In this document: positions 11,184 to 22,516 of the stretch, piece after piece
Position numbering within the stretch: position 1 is the stretch's first letter
Layout of the letters: each line of letters opens with the position of its first letter
Origin: Benincasa hispida
Taxonomy: Eukaryota; Streptophyta; Magnoliopsida; Cucurbitales; Cucurbitaceae
DNA length: 64,000 nt
NCBI RefSeq assembly: GCF_009727055.1
Contig: NC_052350.1
Coordinates: forward strand, 35,054,607-35,118,606
Reading direction: 5' to 3'
Program-made: the position numbers and the translations under genes
The notes under the pieces: generated by a model
Told to the model about the DNA's origin: nothing
Databases searched by the model: none
The model's input: only the letters and a program-made list of their open reading frames with translations

Positions 11184-12770
11184 ATGACAGAGCAGCCTAA
11201 AGGTGGAGCACCAAATGATAATAATGTCATGGCGAATCCGATTCTGTTAGCAAACAATCGCAATAGTCCTATTAGGGACTATGCATCGCCAAACCTCTAT
11301 GATTTCTCTCCAGGAATCATGAGGCCTGCCCTCGACGGAAGCAGATTCGAGATGAAACCGTTGATGCTACAGAGGATCCAGACTGCAGGTCAATTTGTAA
11401 GAAGGCGTGGCGAGGATCCACATGCCCACCTCCGATGTTTTATTGAAATCTGCAATACTTTTGTGTTCCCGAACATCTCTACTGAAGAAGTTCGACTAAT
11501 GTTGTTCCCATTTTCTTTCTGTGATCAGGCTAGGAAATGGGTTTATTCGCTCGAACCAAGAGAGATTACTTTTTTTGAGTAGGTAGTGGAGAAATTCATG
11601 AAAAAGTATTTTCCACCTACCGAGAACGCAAGATGAAGAAAGCTTATTACTAATTTTGAACAAGAGATGGATGAATCGCTCAGCGATGCTTGGGCGAGGT
11701 TTAGAAGGTTGGTCCGAGATTGTCCGCATAATGGGCTAACAGACTGCCTTCAAATGGAAATTTTCTATGACGATTTGAATCTTGCTTTTCAGACCGCTGC
11801 CAATGCGGCAGCCGCTTGTGGTCTGTTTGAAAAAACTTACAAGGAGGTGAAGAATATTCTGGACCACATCTCCAAGAACCATGAAGGCTAACGGGAGAGT
11901 GACCAGAGATTAAGACTCAAAGATTCTGACACAAATAATGGTGCCTTTGTTTCGTTGCAAGACCAAATGACTACAATGATGAATTTGATTCAAAGAATGG
12001 CGATCAGCAACCCAACACCGCAAGGTGGGCAAATTAACGTAATAAGTCAAAACATCGCAAGGTGTACGACTTGCGATGATGGGCATGTGATGGAAGATTG
12101 CCCGTAAAATCCATAGTCTGTATATTTTGTAAAGAATAATCCCTTTTTAAACACTTATAACCCCAGGTGGAGAAACCACCCCAATTTTGCTTGGAAGAAT
12201 CAACAACAAAATTTTCAATCTGTGGCGCAAAAAGAAGGGTCACCAGGATTCTTCCAACGCAACAATGGTCAATAGAGCAACCAAGCAAGTAGCTTACAAT
12301 GACCAGCACAATCTTCTTCTCTAGAGAGCCTATTGAAGCAATATATAGAGAAAAATGAGACAGTGCTTCAAAGTCAGGCTACGTCCATCCGCAACCTTGA
12401 ATTACAAATGGGCCAGATTGCGAATAAGCTGAAGAGTCGACCGCAAAGGGCGTTGTCAAGTTCTACCGAGCTTCCACGCAACCTAGGGGGATCAGGTAAG
12501 GAGCAATGTCAGGTTGTGACATTGCATAGTGGAAAGACTGTGGAGGGAGAAAGGAAGGATCAGAGTAGAACAACTTCCATTGCATCTAAGTCTGAGATTA
12601 TGGTAATGCAAGAAGAAGAAAGAGAGAATGAAGTAGTGGAACCTGAGGTTGCATCGACCTCAAAGTCAAATGAAACAGGAACCGTGAAAGTCCAGTTACC
12701 ACCTTTCCCTCAGAGGTTAAGAAAAAAGAAAAAGAAGAGGGAAAGTACCAACGCTTCTTATCTATGTTAA
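11184..12770 (+). pseudogene. Athila gag, broken by stop codons
   Basis: The first open part (11184-11582, 132 codons) carries the retrotransposon gag opening typical of Athila: an NxRPIRDYA-like motif (NNRNSPIRDYASP) and then DFSPGIMRPALDGSRFEMKP. The frame continues in the same phase at 11667-11891 and 12333-12770, interrupted by in-frame stops (TAG at 11580-11582, TGA at about 11634). A CX2CX3HX4C zinc knuckle lies at 12063-12101 (ARCTTCDDGHVMEDCP, then a stop). In a live element gag packages RNA in cytoplasmic particles. Here it cannot be made full length. Confidence 0.9.
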
Positions 12771-12814
12771 AGTAATTACATGTTAACATTCCTTTTAGTG
12801 AAGCGATTGAGGAA

Positions 12815-13402
12815 ATGTCTGCCTATGTCAAGTATTTGAAGGACATGGTAAATAAGAAAAGAAGCACTGGAAAATTTGCCACGGTGGCATTAACGCAAGG
12901 TTCCAAATCCATAATCCCACTGAAGATGAGCGATCATGGAAGCTTCACGATTCCTTGCTCCATAAGAGGATTCTATATTGGGCAAGCCCTGTGTAACTTG
13001 GGGGCCAGCATAAATTTGATGTCGCTGTCAATCTTTAGACAATTAAATGTGGGGCAACTTGTGCCCACATCAGTGACTCTTCAATTGACTGACAGATCTC
13101 TGGTTCATCCAGAAGGTAAGGTGAAGGACATGCTGATCACAATTGATAAATTTATTTTGCCAGCAAACTTCATCATCCTAGACTATGAGGCCGATAAGGA
13201 TGTACCCATCATTTTGGGGCAACCTTTTCTATCAATGGGTCGAGTTCAAATTGATATGCACAAGGGAGAAATCACTTTGAGCATAAATGGACAAAAGCTC
13301 AAGTTTAATATAATTCGTGCCATGAAATTCTCGGATGAGGAAGATCTACAAGATTCTGATGATGACCTGAATTTGATTGAAAAAGAAAAGTCTGATGAAT
13401 AG
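12815..13402 (+). pseudogene. Athila aspartic protease region, catalytic Asp lost
   Basis: 195 codons open, shifted in frame relative to gag. The fold signature is clear: FTIPCSIRG, then ALCNLGASINLMSLSIFR, and a second motif VPIILGQPFLSMGRVQID near codons 130-147. Athila proteases have DLGAS at the active site; here it reads NLGAS, so the catalytic aspartate is replaced by asparagine (codon AAC). In a live element this enzyme cleaves the Gag-Pol polyprotein. This copy should be inactive even if translated. Confidence 0.9.
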
Positions 13403-13808
13403 TGTGAAGAAGAGGATGCCAACGCATCTGTAGCTGCCTATAATGCGATTGTAGCAAAAACAAACAAAGAAGAAGGAATGATCGCAACGTAAGAAAAAGA
13501 ACCAAAAGAAGAAAGAAAAACAACATAACCTTCCCTCTGGAACCACCAACACTTAAACTAAAACCTTACCAACACATTTGAAGTACGCATTTCTGGGGCA
13601 GAATGAGAAGCTACCAGTGATAATTTCCTCTACGCCCAACGCAGATCAAAAGAATGCATTAATGAGCATTCTCAAGAAACATGAGCGAGCAGTTGGCTTG
13701 ACGCTCGCTGACATCAGATGAATTAGCCTCGCGTATTGCATGCACCACATTCGTCTAGAGGACGACCACAAAGCAAGTATTGAAAATTAACACAGACTTA
13801 ACCCTGCG

Positions 13809-14090
13809 ATGAAGAAGGTCGTCAAAAAGGAGATTATCAAGTGGCTGGATGCAGGCATTATCTATCCCATTGCAGATAGCACGTGGGTCAGCCCCGTGCA
13901 ATGTGTGCCGAAGAAGGGTGGAATGACGGTAGTCCCTAATGAGAACAACGAATTAGTACCACAAAGAACCATCACTGGATGGTGCATATGAATGGACTAC
14001 CACAAATTAAATGCGGCCACAAAGAAAGATCATTTCCCTCTGCCATTCATTGATCAAATGCTAGACAGACTAGCAGAGAATGATTTTTAC
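13809..14090 (+). pseudogene. Athila reverse transcriptase, N-terminal fragment
   Basis: The frame 13809-13991 contains the conserved start of the RT palm/fingers (KKEIIKWLDAGIIYPIADS, then WVSPVQCVPKKGGMTVV). It stops at TGA and continues in phase with MDYHKLNAATKKDHFPLPFIDQ up to about 14090. The catalytic YVDD-type region is absent, because the sequence passes directly into the 3' LTR. The bases TGC at the junction occur on both sides, so a microhomology deletion is likely. Confidence 0.9.
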
Positions 14091-15707
14091 TGCTAAGTTC
14101 TTAAACAATGTCGGATTGTGTTGATGAAATATGTTAAATTGCATCCATTAAGCATAAATTCTATAATATTGCGATCACATGCGTCCAACACATTAGAGTA
14201 GTTGATCTTTACATTTGTTTGTAGAATATGCCTTAACGCAATGCAGAGATTGTGATTATAGGAATACATTGGTCGAGCGCAACTTCACCACAAGACTTTG
14301 CGTTGATCGTGCTTCCAAACATTCGTCTAAGAAGAATCACCGCAACTTGGTCAGTGCAACATGGTGGGCGCATCTAGGTGATAGGATAATTAAGAGCAAT
14401 GGACAGAAAGTTGATGACAGTCGGATCCAAATTAAGTTGACAGCCGATAACGGTCATAAAGTATATTCAGCTTTATCGGTAACAATCATCCGGCGCATCA
14501 ATCAGGAATTAAAGTTGTCCCATCTGTACAACTGGGAGAGAGAAGTTTCCTTTCACCTTTGATGCCCTATAAATATCAAGTGCAATCTTCAGAAAAGAGG
14601 TTGATCAGTTAACAAATTCATCAGTGCTCTGTTCATAGTTTCTTTTCCATTTTACGGAGGAGCAAGATAAGAGTGGTGACGTCGGAGATTGCCCAGGGCA
14701 GCTCGAGAGAGAACCTTGGGGCGTAAGAGGAGAAAGTGGGCCAACTCTCGTGAGAGCGAGAATATATTTAGAGCACGAGTAGAAACAATATAAACGCCTG
14801 GCAGCAAGAAATTGCTACCAGGCTCTTTACTATACTTGCATTGTTATTTTGTACTTCATCTCATATCTATTCAATGGAAGTTCTATTTCTACAACTGCTC
14901 ACTCTCTTAATACGCATGAGTAGCTAAACTAGTTGAATGGGTTGAGAAGAACTAAGCTAACATGACCTAAGAAGTTCATCGCTTGCAACTTGTTGTATGC
15001 TGTGCAAAATACCCTTTAGAGTTACTCGAGAGAGAATCTAAAGAAAGAACCTAATGTCTCGAGAGAGCTAGGTTAGAATCTGAACTCGAAAGAGCAAGAT
15101 TAGGACTGCATAAACAAGAGATAGGGACTTGGAGATAATCTCTGTTTGTCAACTTGCTTCGCATGCATCCTAGGAATGGGAGTGATATTATGTGGTCGCA
15201 TATTTGTGTGAACGTCATGTTGTCATCGCATAAATAAAGATAGAGGTTTATGTGTAAACCCTGTAGACTTATCGCATATTTATCACATGCGTTCTAGCTT
15301 TAGAAGCCATAGCATTCACACCAAGATGTGTTTTACTATTGTATGCATGTTGCATGATCAGAAAGCATGAACGCATTCTAGGGAGTGTTAGCCGAAACTT
15401 TTCTCAACCCATTCACCACATATTCATCGTATTTCCCATTTACCAACTCTTTTCAAACTTTGCCGCATTCGTTATTTATTTCATCAACGCAAACAACAAA
15501 CCCAACGATTTATTTATTTAACTGGTTACTGCACGTTTTCATAGAAATCACCAACGCAACTATTTTCATAAGTCCCTATGTTCGACCCTGGACTTACCAG
15601 GAAACTCAGAGGAATTTAAACTTGAATTCTGCTGGGGAAACTTGAGTGCACAACGCAATCCATCAACGCATATCATCCATAATTCTATTCAATAAAATAA
15701 TGCATCA
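14091..15707 (+). repeat. Athila 3' LTR, lacking its first 31 bases
   Basis: Collinear with 9404-11013 of the 5' LTR, beginning TGCTAAGTTCTTAAACAATG and ending ATAATGCATCA before the target duplication TTATG. Frames at 14215-14562, 15339-15521 and 15385-15645 are LTR sequence without protein resemblance. Confidence 0.9.
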
Positions 15708-17586
15708 TTATGCAATCATGCTACACACATACAATAGCAAATCATCTCTCAATGCAAATGCTACGGTTTCTAGTTTTAGAACGCATGCGATATATGTGAT
15801 GATGTCTATAGGACTTACACATAAGCCTCTATTCTTGTCTATGCGATGACGATTGACACACACACATACAAGGCGACCGTATAATACCATAACCTATCTC
15901 TAGGGTGCAGGCGATACATGTTGACAAACAGAGCTTATCTCTAAGTCTCTATCTCTTGCTTATGTAGATCTAATCTTGCTTTCTCGAGTTTAGATTCTAA
16001 CCTAGCTCTCTCAAGTCTTAGGTTCTTTCTTTAGACTCTCTCTCGAGTAGCTTTAAAAGGGTGATGGGCGCAACATAAGACAAGATGATCGCATGCAATG
16101 AAAATCCTAGGTCATGTTAGCTAAGTTCTTCTCAACCCATTCGATAGATTTAGCTACTCATGCGTGCTTTTACGAGAGTGAACAGATGTAGATAAGCAAG
16201 TTCCATTTTATAGATATATAATCGAAATACAAAATGACAATGCAGAATAAGAATAAAGAGTATGGTAGCAATTTCTTGCTTTCCAAGGCTTTTACACTAT
16301 TCTTCTCTACTCTGCTCAAAAGATAATCTTGTTCTTGCAAGAGTCGGCCCTCTCTCTTTTTTTCCACGCTTCCTAGGTTCTCTCTCGAGCTGACCAAGCG
16401 ATCTTCCGACATCCTTTCCCTTCTCTCGCTCTACCTTCTAAGTATAAGAAAACTATGAACAAGGCTACTTTTATCTAAAGGGAAAATAATCTAACTAAAC
16501 GAACTCCTTCACTGAAAGTGGCCTCTGGTATTTATAGAGCTTCGGGGTGAAAGGCTTCTTCTCTCTTATGATTGTACTTATGGGATGACATTAATTCTCT
16601 CTGATGCATCGAATATTTTTCACCGAAAGGTTGAGTGTACTTGCTACAGTAGTTCGTTAACGACTTGTCAACTTAATTCGGAATCGACCGCCATCAGCTT
16701 TCTGTCCCATCGTGATTTATTATGCTTTTCACCCAGATGCACCTACCATGATGTGTCGGCTCTAAGCGGAAACCTTCTTGAGCAGATAATCATGAGTGCA
16801 AATATCGCATAGCCTTGCGTTAACACAATCTCTTAATGCGCTCGGCTGTTGATTTCTTTGGATCGCATTTTCTGGCGTGCGTCAACACATATTCTGCACA
16901 AAAATACATAATTTAATTTTTTTAATGCGATGAACTCATGCGATCACCATAATGTGAACTCAATTCTTTTGGATGCAATATTGTATATTTTTATCATCGC
17001 AACCCTGCATTGTTTTATAACTTTGCGCTGTAATAACGTGCATTTCTACCTGTTATCAATTGTTACAGCCTCACACTAAGCATAGAGAATTAATTCACTA
17101 TACTCGTGCAATGCACACCTCTCGGTGGTTTGCTACATGCTTCATATGTCTATGCCGCATGATTGAGTATGCGATAACTCTTGCAGTCTTGCTTAGTTCA
17201 TTGCAATGAAAGTAAGGGATGATAAAGAAGAAGTTAATGAAGATGGAATCGAAGGAAATAAAGAGATGCATTGATTCCAAAATGTATTGTCAACATCATC
17301 TTTTTGATACTCCCAAGGTATGCGTTCATGCTTGTTTTCCGAAGTACCATCGCATTCCACCAACCTTGCGATCACCCTTCTGTCATGGTTATTACTTTGT
17401 AGCCGCAACATCCATGCGATGAACACATGCGATCAAGAGCCGCAATATCCATACGATGCATGTATGCGATCACCCTTGCGATGATTTTGGATTCATCGCA
17501 TGCGATCGATTCCTACGATAGCTACAAAAATAGACATTTGGATGCAGAATAACACATAATATTGAGTTAGCCGAGATTTTCAATGT

Positions 17587-17624
17587 CTGTCTCTTATACA
17601 CATCTAGATGTGTATAAGAGACAG
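17587..17624. other. Second embedded Nextera mate-pair junction adapter (assembly artefact)
   Basis: The same 38-bp sequence as at 7984-8021, perfect. It lies inside the reverse LTR 17059-17893. The flanks again repeat each other: CATGCGATCGATTCCTACGA and the following TAGCTACAAAAATAGACAT occur just before (about 17500-17538) and just after (about 17690-17730). About 100 bp of the LTR is therefore probably duplicated artificially. Confidence 0.97.
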
Positions 17625-17898
17625 ACGAACTACTCTTCATGAAGATCAGCGCATGTGATCAACTTTGCGATGGTCTAAGATCAACGCATGCGATCGATTC
17701 CTACGATAGCTACAAAAATAGACATTTTGACGTAGAATAACGCATAATATTGGGTTAGCAGAGATTTCCCACGCTGATCGACGCAAGCTCACTTTTCACA
17801 TGAATTCTTAGTATAATCACCGCATATTCTACTTTTTAGCCCTCATAATTCTAAATAAAAGGCTACAATAACTTGTATTTCTACCATCTATCAAGTAT

Positions 17899-18421
17899 TT
17901 ATAGTAAGTGGGTGAAGAATGTGTGTCAACATGTCCTGCGGTCTCCTTAATTGGTTTGTACCATGAGAGCTTCTTGCACGGCCTCGTGGTGCCCTAGGAG
18001 TGTCCCCCTTTGGATGGTTTGTGCAATTGGTCAATATCAAGGTGAACTCCAGAAATGGATAGGGTCGCTTTAGTTTTTGCTCCAATCGGATTTTTCCCTT
18101 CGGATTGGCTGCTTAGGGCGGAACTCTATAATCTAAAATGAAGGGTCACACTTAGGGGAAATTGTTAAACATGTTAATGATTTCTTGACCAAATCAATGA
18201 TGGCTAGTCGTTATAGGAACAAGAGTCTTTTTGGTGTTAATGACTGGTTGAGAGTGTCTTAATTCAGATGAGGGATAAACTGACTACTCTTCGGTGGCTT
18301 TTGTCCTAAACCACTAAAGTGTCGTTGCAAAACTAGATATCACACAAGGTTCATTTAAATTTTGCTAAACCAAATTGGATTTTATTTTTCAAGAGTATTT
18401 GCTAAAATCTAATGTAGATTA
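17899..18421 (+). other. Copia leader, last part before gag
   Basis: Leader sequence with the third CGTGGTGCCC..GGATGG..CAATATCAAGG module (about 17980-18045), then AAATGAAGGGTCACACTTAG and GGAAATTGTTAAACATG. I know this as the usual run-up to gag in this copia group. No separate gene. Confidence 0.6.
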
Positions 18422-19039
18422 ATGTGTTTGTTTTTTCAGCAAATGTTATTGTTTGATTTTCCGTTAGTTACCTCTTTTAATTTGACCGATTACATACATT
18501 GGAAAGAGTTTGTTAAAATGTATTTCATGGTTAACGACCTCGAGTTTGTCATGGTTGAGGAGTGTTCTCAAGTCTCGACCCTTGATGCACCGCGAAATGC
18601 TCATAATGTATATGAGGTATAGATGAAGGCTAATTCGATGGCTCGCCTTCACATTTTGGCTAGCATACCTGATGCATTAGCCAAAAGAACTGAGAACATG
18701 GTCATTGCATGTCAGATCATGAACTCGTTGCAAGAATTGTTTGAATGTCAGTTCTCACTTTTTAAGAAAAAAGGGATGGATGACAAAGAAACCAGTAGTA
18801 TTAGTTCCCAGGATATTCTCCAGCCTTTCTTGAATGTCAAGGGAATAAAAGAGAAAGCAATTGTTGCTGACTCAGATGAAGTTCATCGACAAGAATTGTT
18901 CTCTGAAATGGAACTTGGAGTTTATTTAGGATCTGATACTGATCCCACTACTCTTCAGAAGAGGAAGAAGTCTATAGGCAGTAAATGTAATTTATTTGTC
19001 TTGAAGACGTGTTTGGTAGAGAATGATTATTCTGCCTAG
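18422..19039 (+). pseudogene. Copia gag (UBN2-type), internally deleted
   Basis: The open parts 18422-18622 and 18623-19039 are in one phase, separated by a single TAG. The first contains the gag capsid opening (FNLTDYIHWKEFVKMYFMVNDLEFVM). The second has a MARLHILASIPDALAKRTE-like stretch and NSLQELFECQFS. The CCHC zinc knuckle that normally precedes protease is not visible, and the sequence goes quickly to the protease motif, so the end of gag is deleted. Live gag forms the virus-like particle shell. Confidence 0.85.
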
Positions 19040-19616
19040 ATACATGATTCAGGTAATACTAACCATGTAGGTTCTTCCTACCAAGGATTTAATTCCTAAA
19101 AATAGTTGGAAGATGGAGAGTTGACTCTTAGAGTCAGTACTGGTGAGGTTGTTTCAGCTGTTGCTATAGGCAAGTTGAAGTTACTTTTGGACAAGAAACA
19201 TAATCTGTTACTGGATAATGTTTATGTAGCTCCTCATATCAAGAGGAACTTAATCTCAGTTTCTTATCTGATTGAACAAGGTTATACCGTCTCCTTTTCT
19301 GAGAATAAAGTGTTTATTTTCAAGAATGGTATGGAGATTGGTTTTGGTTTAATGGAAATTGTATGTACTAAGACCGTTAGTCATAAAAGCCTTGCTTAAT
19401 ACTGAAATGTTCAAAACAGTAGCAACTACAAAAAAACCAACGGTTTCTCCTAAGAAGAACACCCATCTTTGGCATCTAAGGTTAGGTCACATCAACCTCA
19501 ATAGGATTGAGAAGTTGGTGCAATGTGGATTTCTAAATGGTTTAGAAGAAAACTCTTTGTCGGTATGTAAATCATGCTTTCAAGGCAAGATGACCAAATG
19601 ATCTTTTACTTGAAAA
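19040..19616 (+). pseudogene. Copia protease and GAG-pre-integrase region
   Basis: Just after a stop, HDSGNTNHVGS keeps the Asp-Ser-Gly of the copia protease active site. 19106-19399 (97 codons) gives the rest of the protease domain (NLLLDNVYVAPHIKRNLISV). 19359-19601 gives the GAG-pre-integrase zinc-binding domain: HLWHLRLGHIN, then CKSCFQGKMTK, an HHCC-type set. Stops and frame changes separate the parts. Confidence 0.9.
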
Positions 19617-20010
19617 GGTTAAAGAGCCAAGGAAACCTTAGAGCTTATACATTCAGACCTCTATGGCTCGATGGGTGTTAGAGCTCGAGGTGGGTATGAA
19701 TATTTCATCTCTTTCATAGATGATTATTCAAGATATGGGTATCTATATCTAATGCAACATAAGTCTAACGCCCTTGACAAATTCAAGGAGTATAAGGCTG
19801 AAATTGAAAACTTGTTCGGTAAGAAGATAAAAACACTACGATCTGAACGTAATGGAAAGTATATGGACTTAGAATTCCAAAACTATATGATAGAACATGG
19901 AATCATGTCCCAACTCTCGGTCCCAGGTACACCTCAGTAGAATGGTGTATCAAAAAGGAGAAAAAAACCCGTTAACGTAGTTCGGTCCATGATGAGTTAT
20001 GCTCATCTTT
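19617..20010 (+). pseudogene. Copia integrase catalytic core, two active-site residues changed
   Basis: 19671-19940 (89 codons) carries the integrase core: YFISFIDDYSRYGYLYLM keeps the first Asp. The usual LRSDRGGEY is LRSERNGKY, so the second catalytic Asp is Glu. After a stop at 19938-19940 the QNGVSERRN-like motif reads NGVSKRRKK, so the catalytic Glu is Lys. In a live element the DDE triad joins the DNA copy to the host chromosome. Confidence 0.88.
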
Positions 20011-20640
20011 CAGACTCGTTTTGGGGATTTGCAATGGTGACTGCTTGTTACATTTTGAATAATGTTACCTCAAATATTATTTCTGAAATACATTTTGAGA
20101 TATAGAAAGGCTGTAAAGGTAGTTTACGCCATTTCAGGATTTGGGGATGTCGGCCCACGTGTTTGTGGCTAACCCTGGAAAGTTCGAACCGCGTTCGAAA
20201 GTTTGCCTATTTATAGGCTATCCCAAAGAAACGAGGGTGGATACGTCTATGATTCGAGTGAAAACAAGGTTTTTGTACGAAAAAATGCTATGTTCTTGGA
20301 TGAATACCACATCAGGGATCATAAGCCACGAAGTAAGCTTGTTTAAATGAGATTCCTAAATGAAACTACTAAAAGTTTCAACAAGAGTTTTGTTGAACAG
20401 ACTGAAGACCAACAAGAGATGTTGATGTCGGTTCATCTAGTCAACCATCTCAAAAGTTGAGATTGCTTGACGTAGTGGGAGGGTTGCGAACCCACCGGAA
20501 TGCTACATGGGTTTGACTGAAGCCCAAAACATCATGTTTGATGATGGAGTTGAGGATCCATGTTCTTATAAGCAAACAATGGAGGATGTTGACAAAAGAT
20601 GAGTGGAATTTAAAGCCATGGATTAGAAAATGGAGTCTTA
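20011..20640 (+). pseudogene. Copia integrase C-terminal region and linker
   Basis: 20141-20350 (69 codons) has AHVFVANPGKFEPRSKVCLF followed by IGYPKETR, a conserved block of copia polyproteins after integrase. Downstream, GGRVRNPPECYMGLTEAQ-like sequence can be read with frame changes, and then the start of the RT domain up to 20640. It is interrupted by the solo LTR at 20646. Confidence 0.8.
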
Positions 20641-20645
20641 TGTAC

Positions 20646-22511
20646 TGTTTGTATTGTTATGTCCTAGAAACTATCACAGTTTGTAAATGATAAACATTCT
20701 CATAATCAATTACTTTGTTATTAGATCTCATAAATTGTATTGAAAGTCCTAAATCTATAATTAAGACCCATGACTATTGTATGAGTACTTGAACTTTATG
20801 TTTATGACTAAGAAGTGGATCGAAGTTCGAGTAAATAGCCAAAAATTATCTTGATACATGAAATGAGGTTGGGTACTTATTCTGGTAACAATCATTGATG
20901 CGGCCTACTTTTAGTTGTTACAAAGAGTTAATAAAGTGCTACAATACATTGGTGATCCTAATTGTACATGTTATAACATGAGGAGTGGGGGCGTCCTATG
21001 CAACGAGTTTGCATAAGATCAAGACCAAGAAATAAGTCACTCTTACTTTATAACGTTGTTTATTGTTTAAGACTGACTATTTCACGTAGATGACCTAGAT
21101 AACTCAATCTTAATTCTGAGCTAACTATGAACTCCTGTATATTCGAGATTGCCCTTAGATTTGCATAGTTGGGGGTTTGCTTAATAGCGCCGGCTCAATA
21201 AGACTCCCATTTCAGGGGTAAGATCGAATAGATAGCTGGGGATATAGGGTGCAAGACGAAGTTCACACCTACCCGATTTAGGGATAGGAGAAAGGTTGTT
21301 CTCTCAAGTATTGAATCCATGTCTTGAACAAGGGCCCCACTCTCTCACTGGGCTGAGAGAGTTTAGTTTGGTGATTGGATCACAAACCAGTTGTTCATTA
21401 GAGGTTCAGTAGGGACTTGAGGAATAAGACGTAATCTCAGGGGTAAAACAGATATTTGACCCAACCGTTATTACGAACAACCTGTGAAGGGTCGACTTGC
21501 TGATTATGGTTAAAACATGTGAACATAATATATCTACATTGAGGGGAGTGCAACTATGAGCTTTAGTGGAGTGACCCATTAGTTAACGAATGGGGATTAA
21601 TTTGGTCTAATGAGTTTAGCCAATTAATCTCAGATCGTTGGAGCCCATGATCTGTATATTCGAGAGGTCCCCCTACTAGCTTGTAATGAACTAGCTCTAG
21701 AATAGCGTGATAAGTTAATTTGAAACGTTCAAATTACAATTAAGGGAATAAGTAATTATATGAGATATAATTATGTTTAATTTTAGAATTAAACGGAATA
21801 GGAGAATTTATATATTTAAATATGATTTAAATATATAAAGATTGATATGTGTTAAAATTAATTTAATATTTGATATTAAATTAATTAAGTTTTATTTAAT
21901 AATTAATTTATGAAATTAATTAAATTTTCATTTTTAAAATGAAAATAGATTTATAAAATCAAATTTTGATTTTTAGATAAAATTGGAAAAATTGGAAAAC
22001 AAAAACATAAAATGAAAAAATGGATTTTCCCATTATCCATCACCAAGTAGCTCACACATAAAGCAACATCTTGGCCTTGTCTTCTCCTAGCATGAGCTGC
22101 AACTCATGCAACTCTTCTCTTTGCATGTTGATCTGTAATATAATGAAGAGATTGGAGTGAAAATCGGGCATGCAATCTATAGAGTTTTTGAGAGAAAAAC
22201 TAGTTTGAAGAAAGGTTCTTCAACAAGGTTGCAGCAGTGAGTTTTTCTCCTTCATCCCTTGATTCAATCTTGTTTTGAGTCCCATAACTCAATCTAGAGC
22301 ACCAAGAGAATAGTGGGGAAGATCTTGAGGTGGTCTACAACAAGATATGGAGAAGATAGTAGCTAGAGATGGAGCTTTAAAGAAGTTCTACAAGAGGTAT
22401 GTCTTGAAACTCACTTTTTCTACAAAAGCATGTTTTATATTTTGCCAAAATTAGTGAATTTGAATGCTTAGATAATCCTTGTGCTTCCGTTGCTGATGAT
22501 ACAATCCTACA
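20646..22511 (+). mobile_element. Copia-type solo LTR (family II) inside pol, TSD TGTAC
   Basis: It is flanked by TGTAC at 20641-20645 and 22512-22516. It begins TGTTTGTATTGTTATGTCC and ends ATACAATCCTACA; the length is 1866 bp. Removing it together with one TGTAC restores the phase of the interrupted reverse transcriptase frame, which confirms the exact site. There is no internal region and no coding sequence. It is the best intact reference for the split outer LTR of nest 1. Confidence 0.93.
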
Positions 22512-22516
22512 TGTAC

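Larger units (their letters stand above)
9373..15707 (+). mobile_element. Truncated Athila-type Ty3/gypsy element, TSD TTATG
   Basis: It is flanked by TTATG at 9368-9372 and 15708-15712. The layout is 5' LTR 9373-11013, tRNA-Asp-type primer site, gag, protease, the first part of reverse transcriptase and a 3' LTR lacking its first 31 bases (14091-15707). RNase H, integrase and the 3' untranslated region are missing. The reverse transcriptase frame runs straight into the LTR at TTTAC/TGCTAAG, so one internal deletion removed everything between. Confidence 0.9.
9030..17058 (-). mobile_element. Second reverse Athila-like solo LTR, interrupted by an Athila element
   Basis: The plus strand begins TGATGCATTATTTTATGCG at 9030 and ends TACCTGTTATCA at 17058. 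On the minus strand this is TGATAACAGGTAGAAATGC..CGCATAAAATAATGCATCA, matching both ends of the Athila LTR at 9373-11013. Its own sequence is 9030-9372 plus 15713-17058, about 1.69 kb. The flanks GTTGC (9025-9029) and ATTGT (17059-17063) differ only by two transitions and are probably a decayed target duplication. The frames at 16170-16412 and 16585-16812 lie in LTR sequence and are not called. Confidence 0.8.
8115..17893 (-). mobile_element. Reverse Athila-like LTR in the copia leader, TSD AGTAT, interrupted
   Basis: It is bounded by AGTAT at 8110-8114 and 17894-17898. The plus strand begins TGATGCATGG and ends ACCATCTATCA, so the minus strand opens TGATAGATGGTAGAAATAC, related to the TGATAACGGGTAGAAATGC start of the Athila element at 9373. 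Its own sequence is 8115-9029 plus 17059-17893 (about 1.75 kb, including a 38-bp adapter), the length of one LTR, so it is best read as a solo LTR. A second reverse LTR occupies 9030-17058. Confidence 0.85.

Noticed and set aside
14215..14562. 115-codon frame as a gene
   Set aside because: It is Athila 3' LTR; the same sequence in the 5' LTR (about 9530-9870) is not open in the same way.
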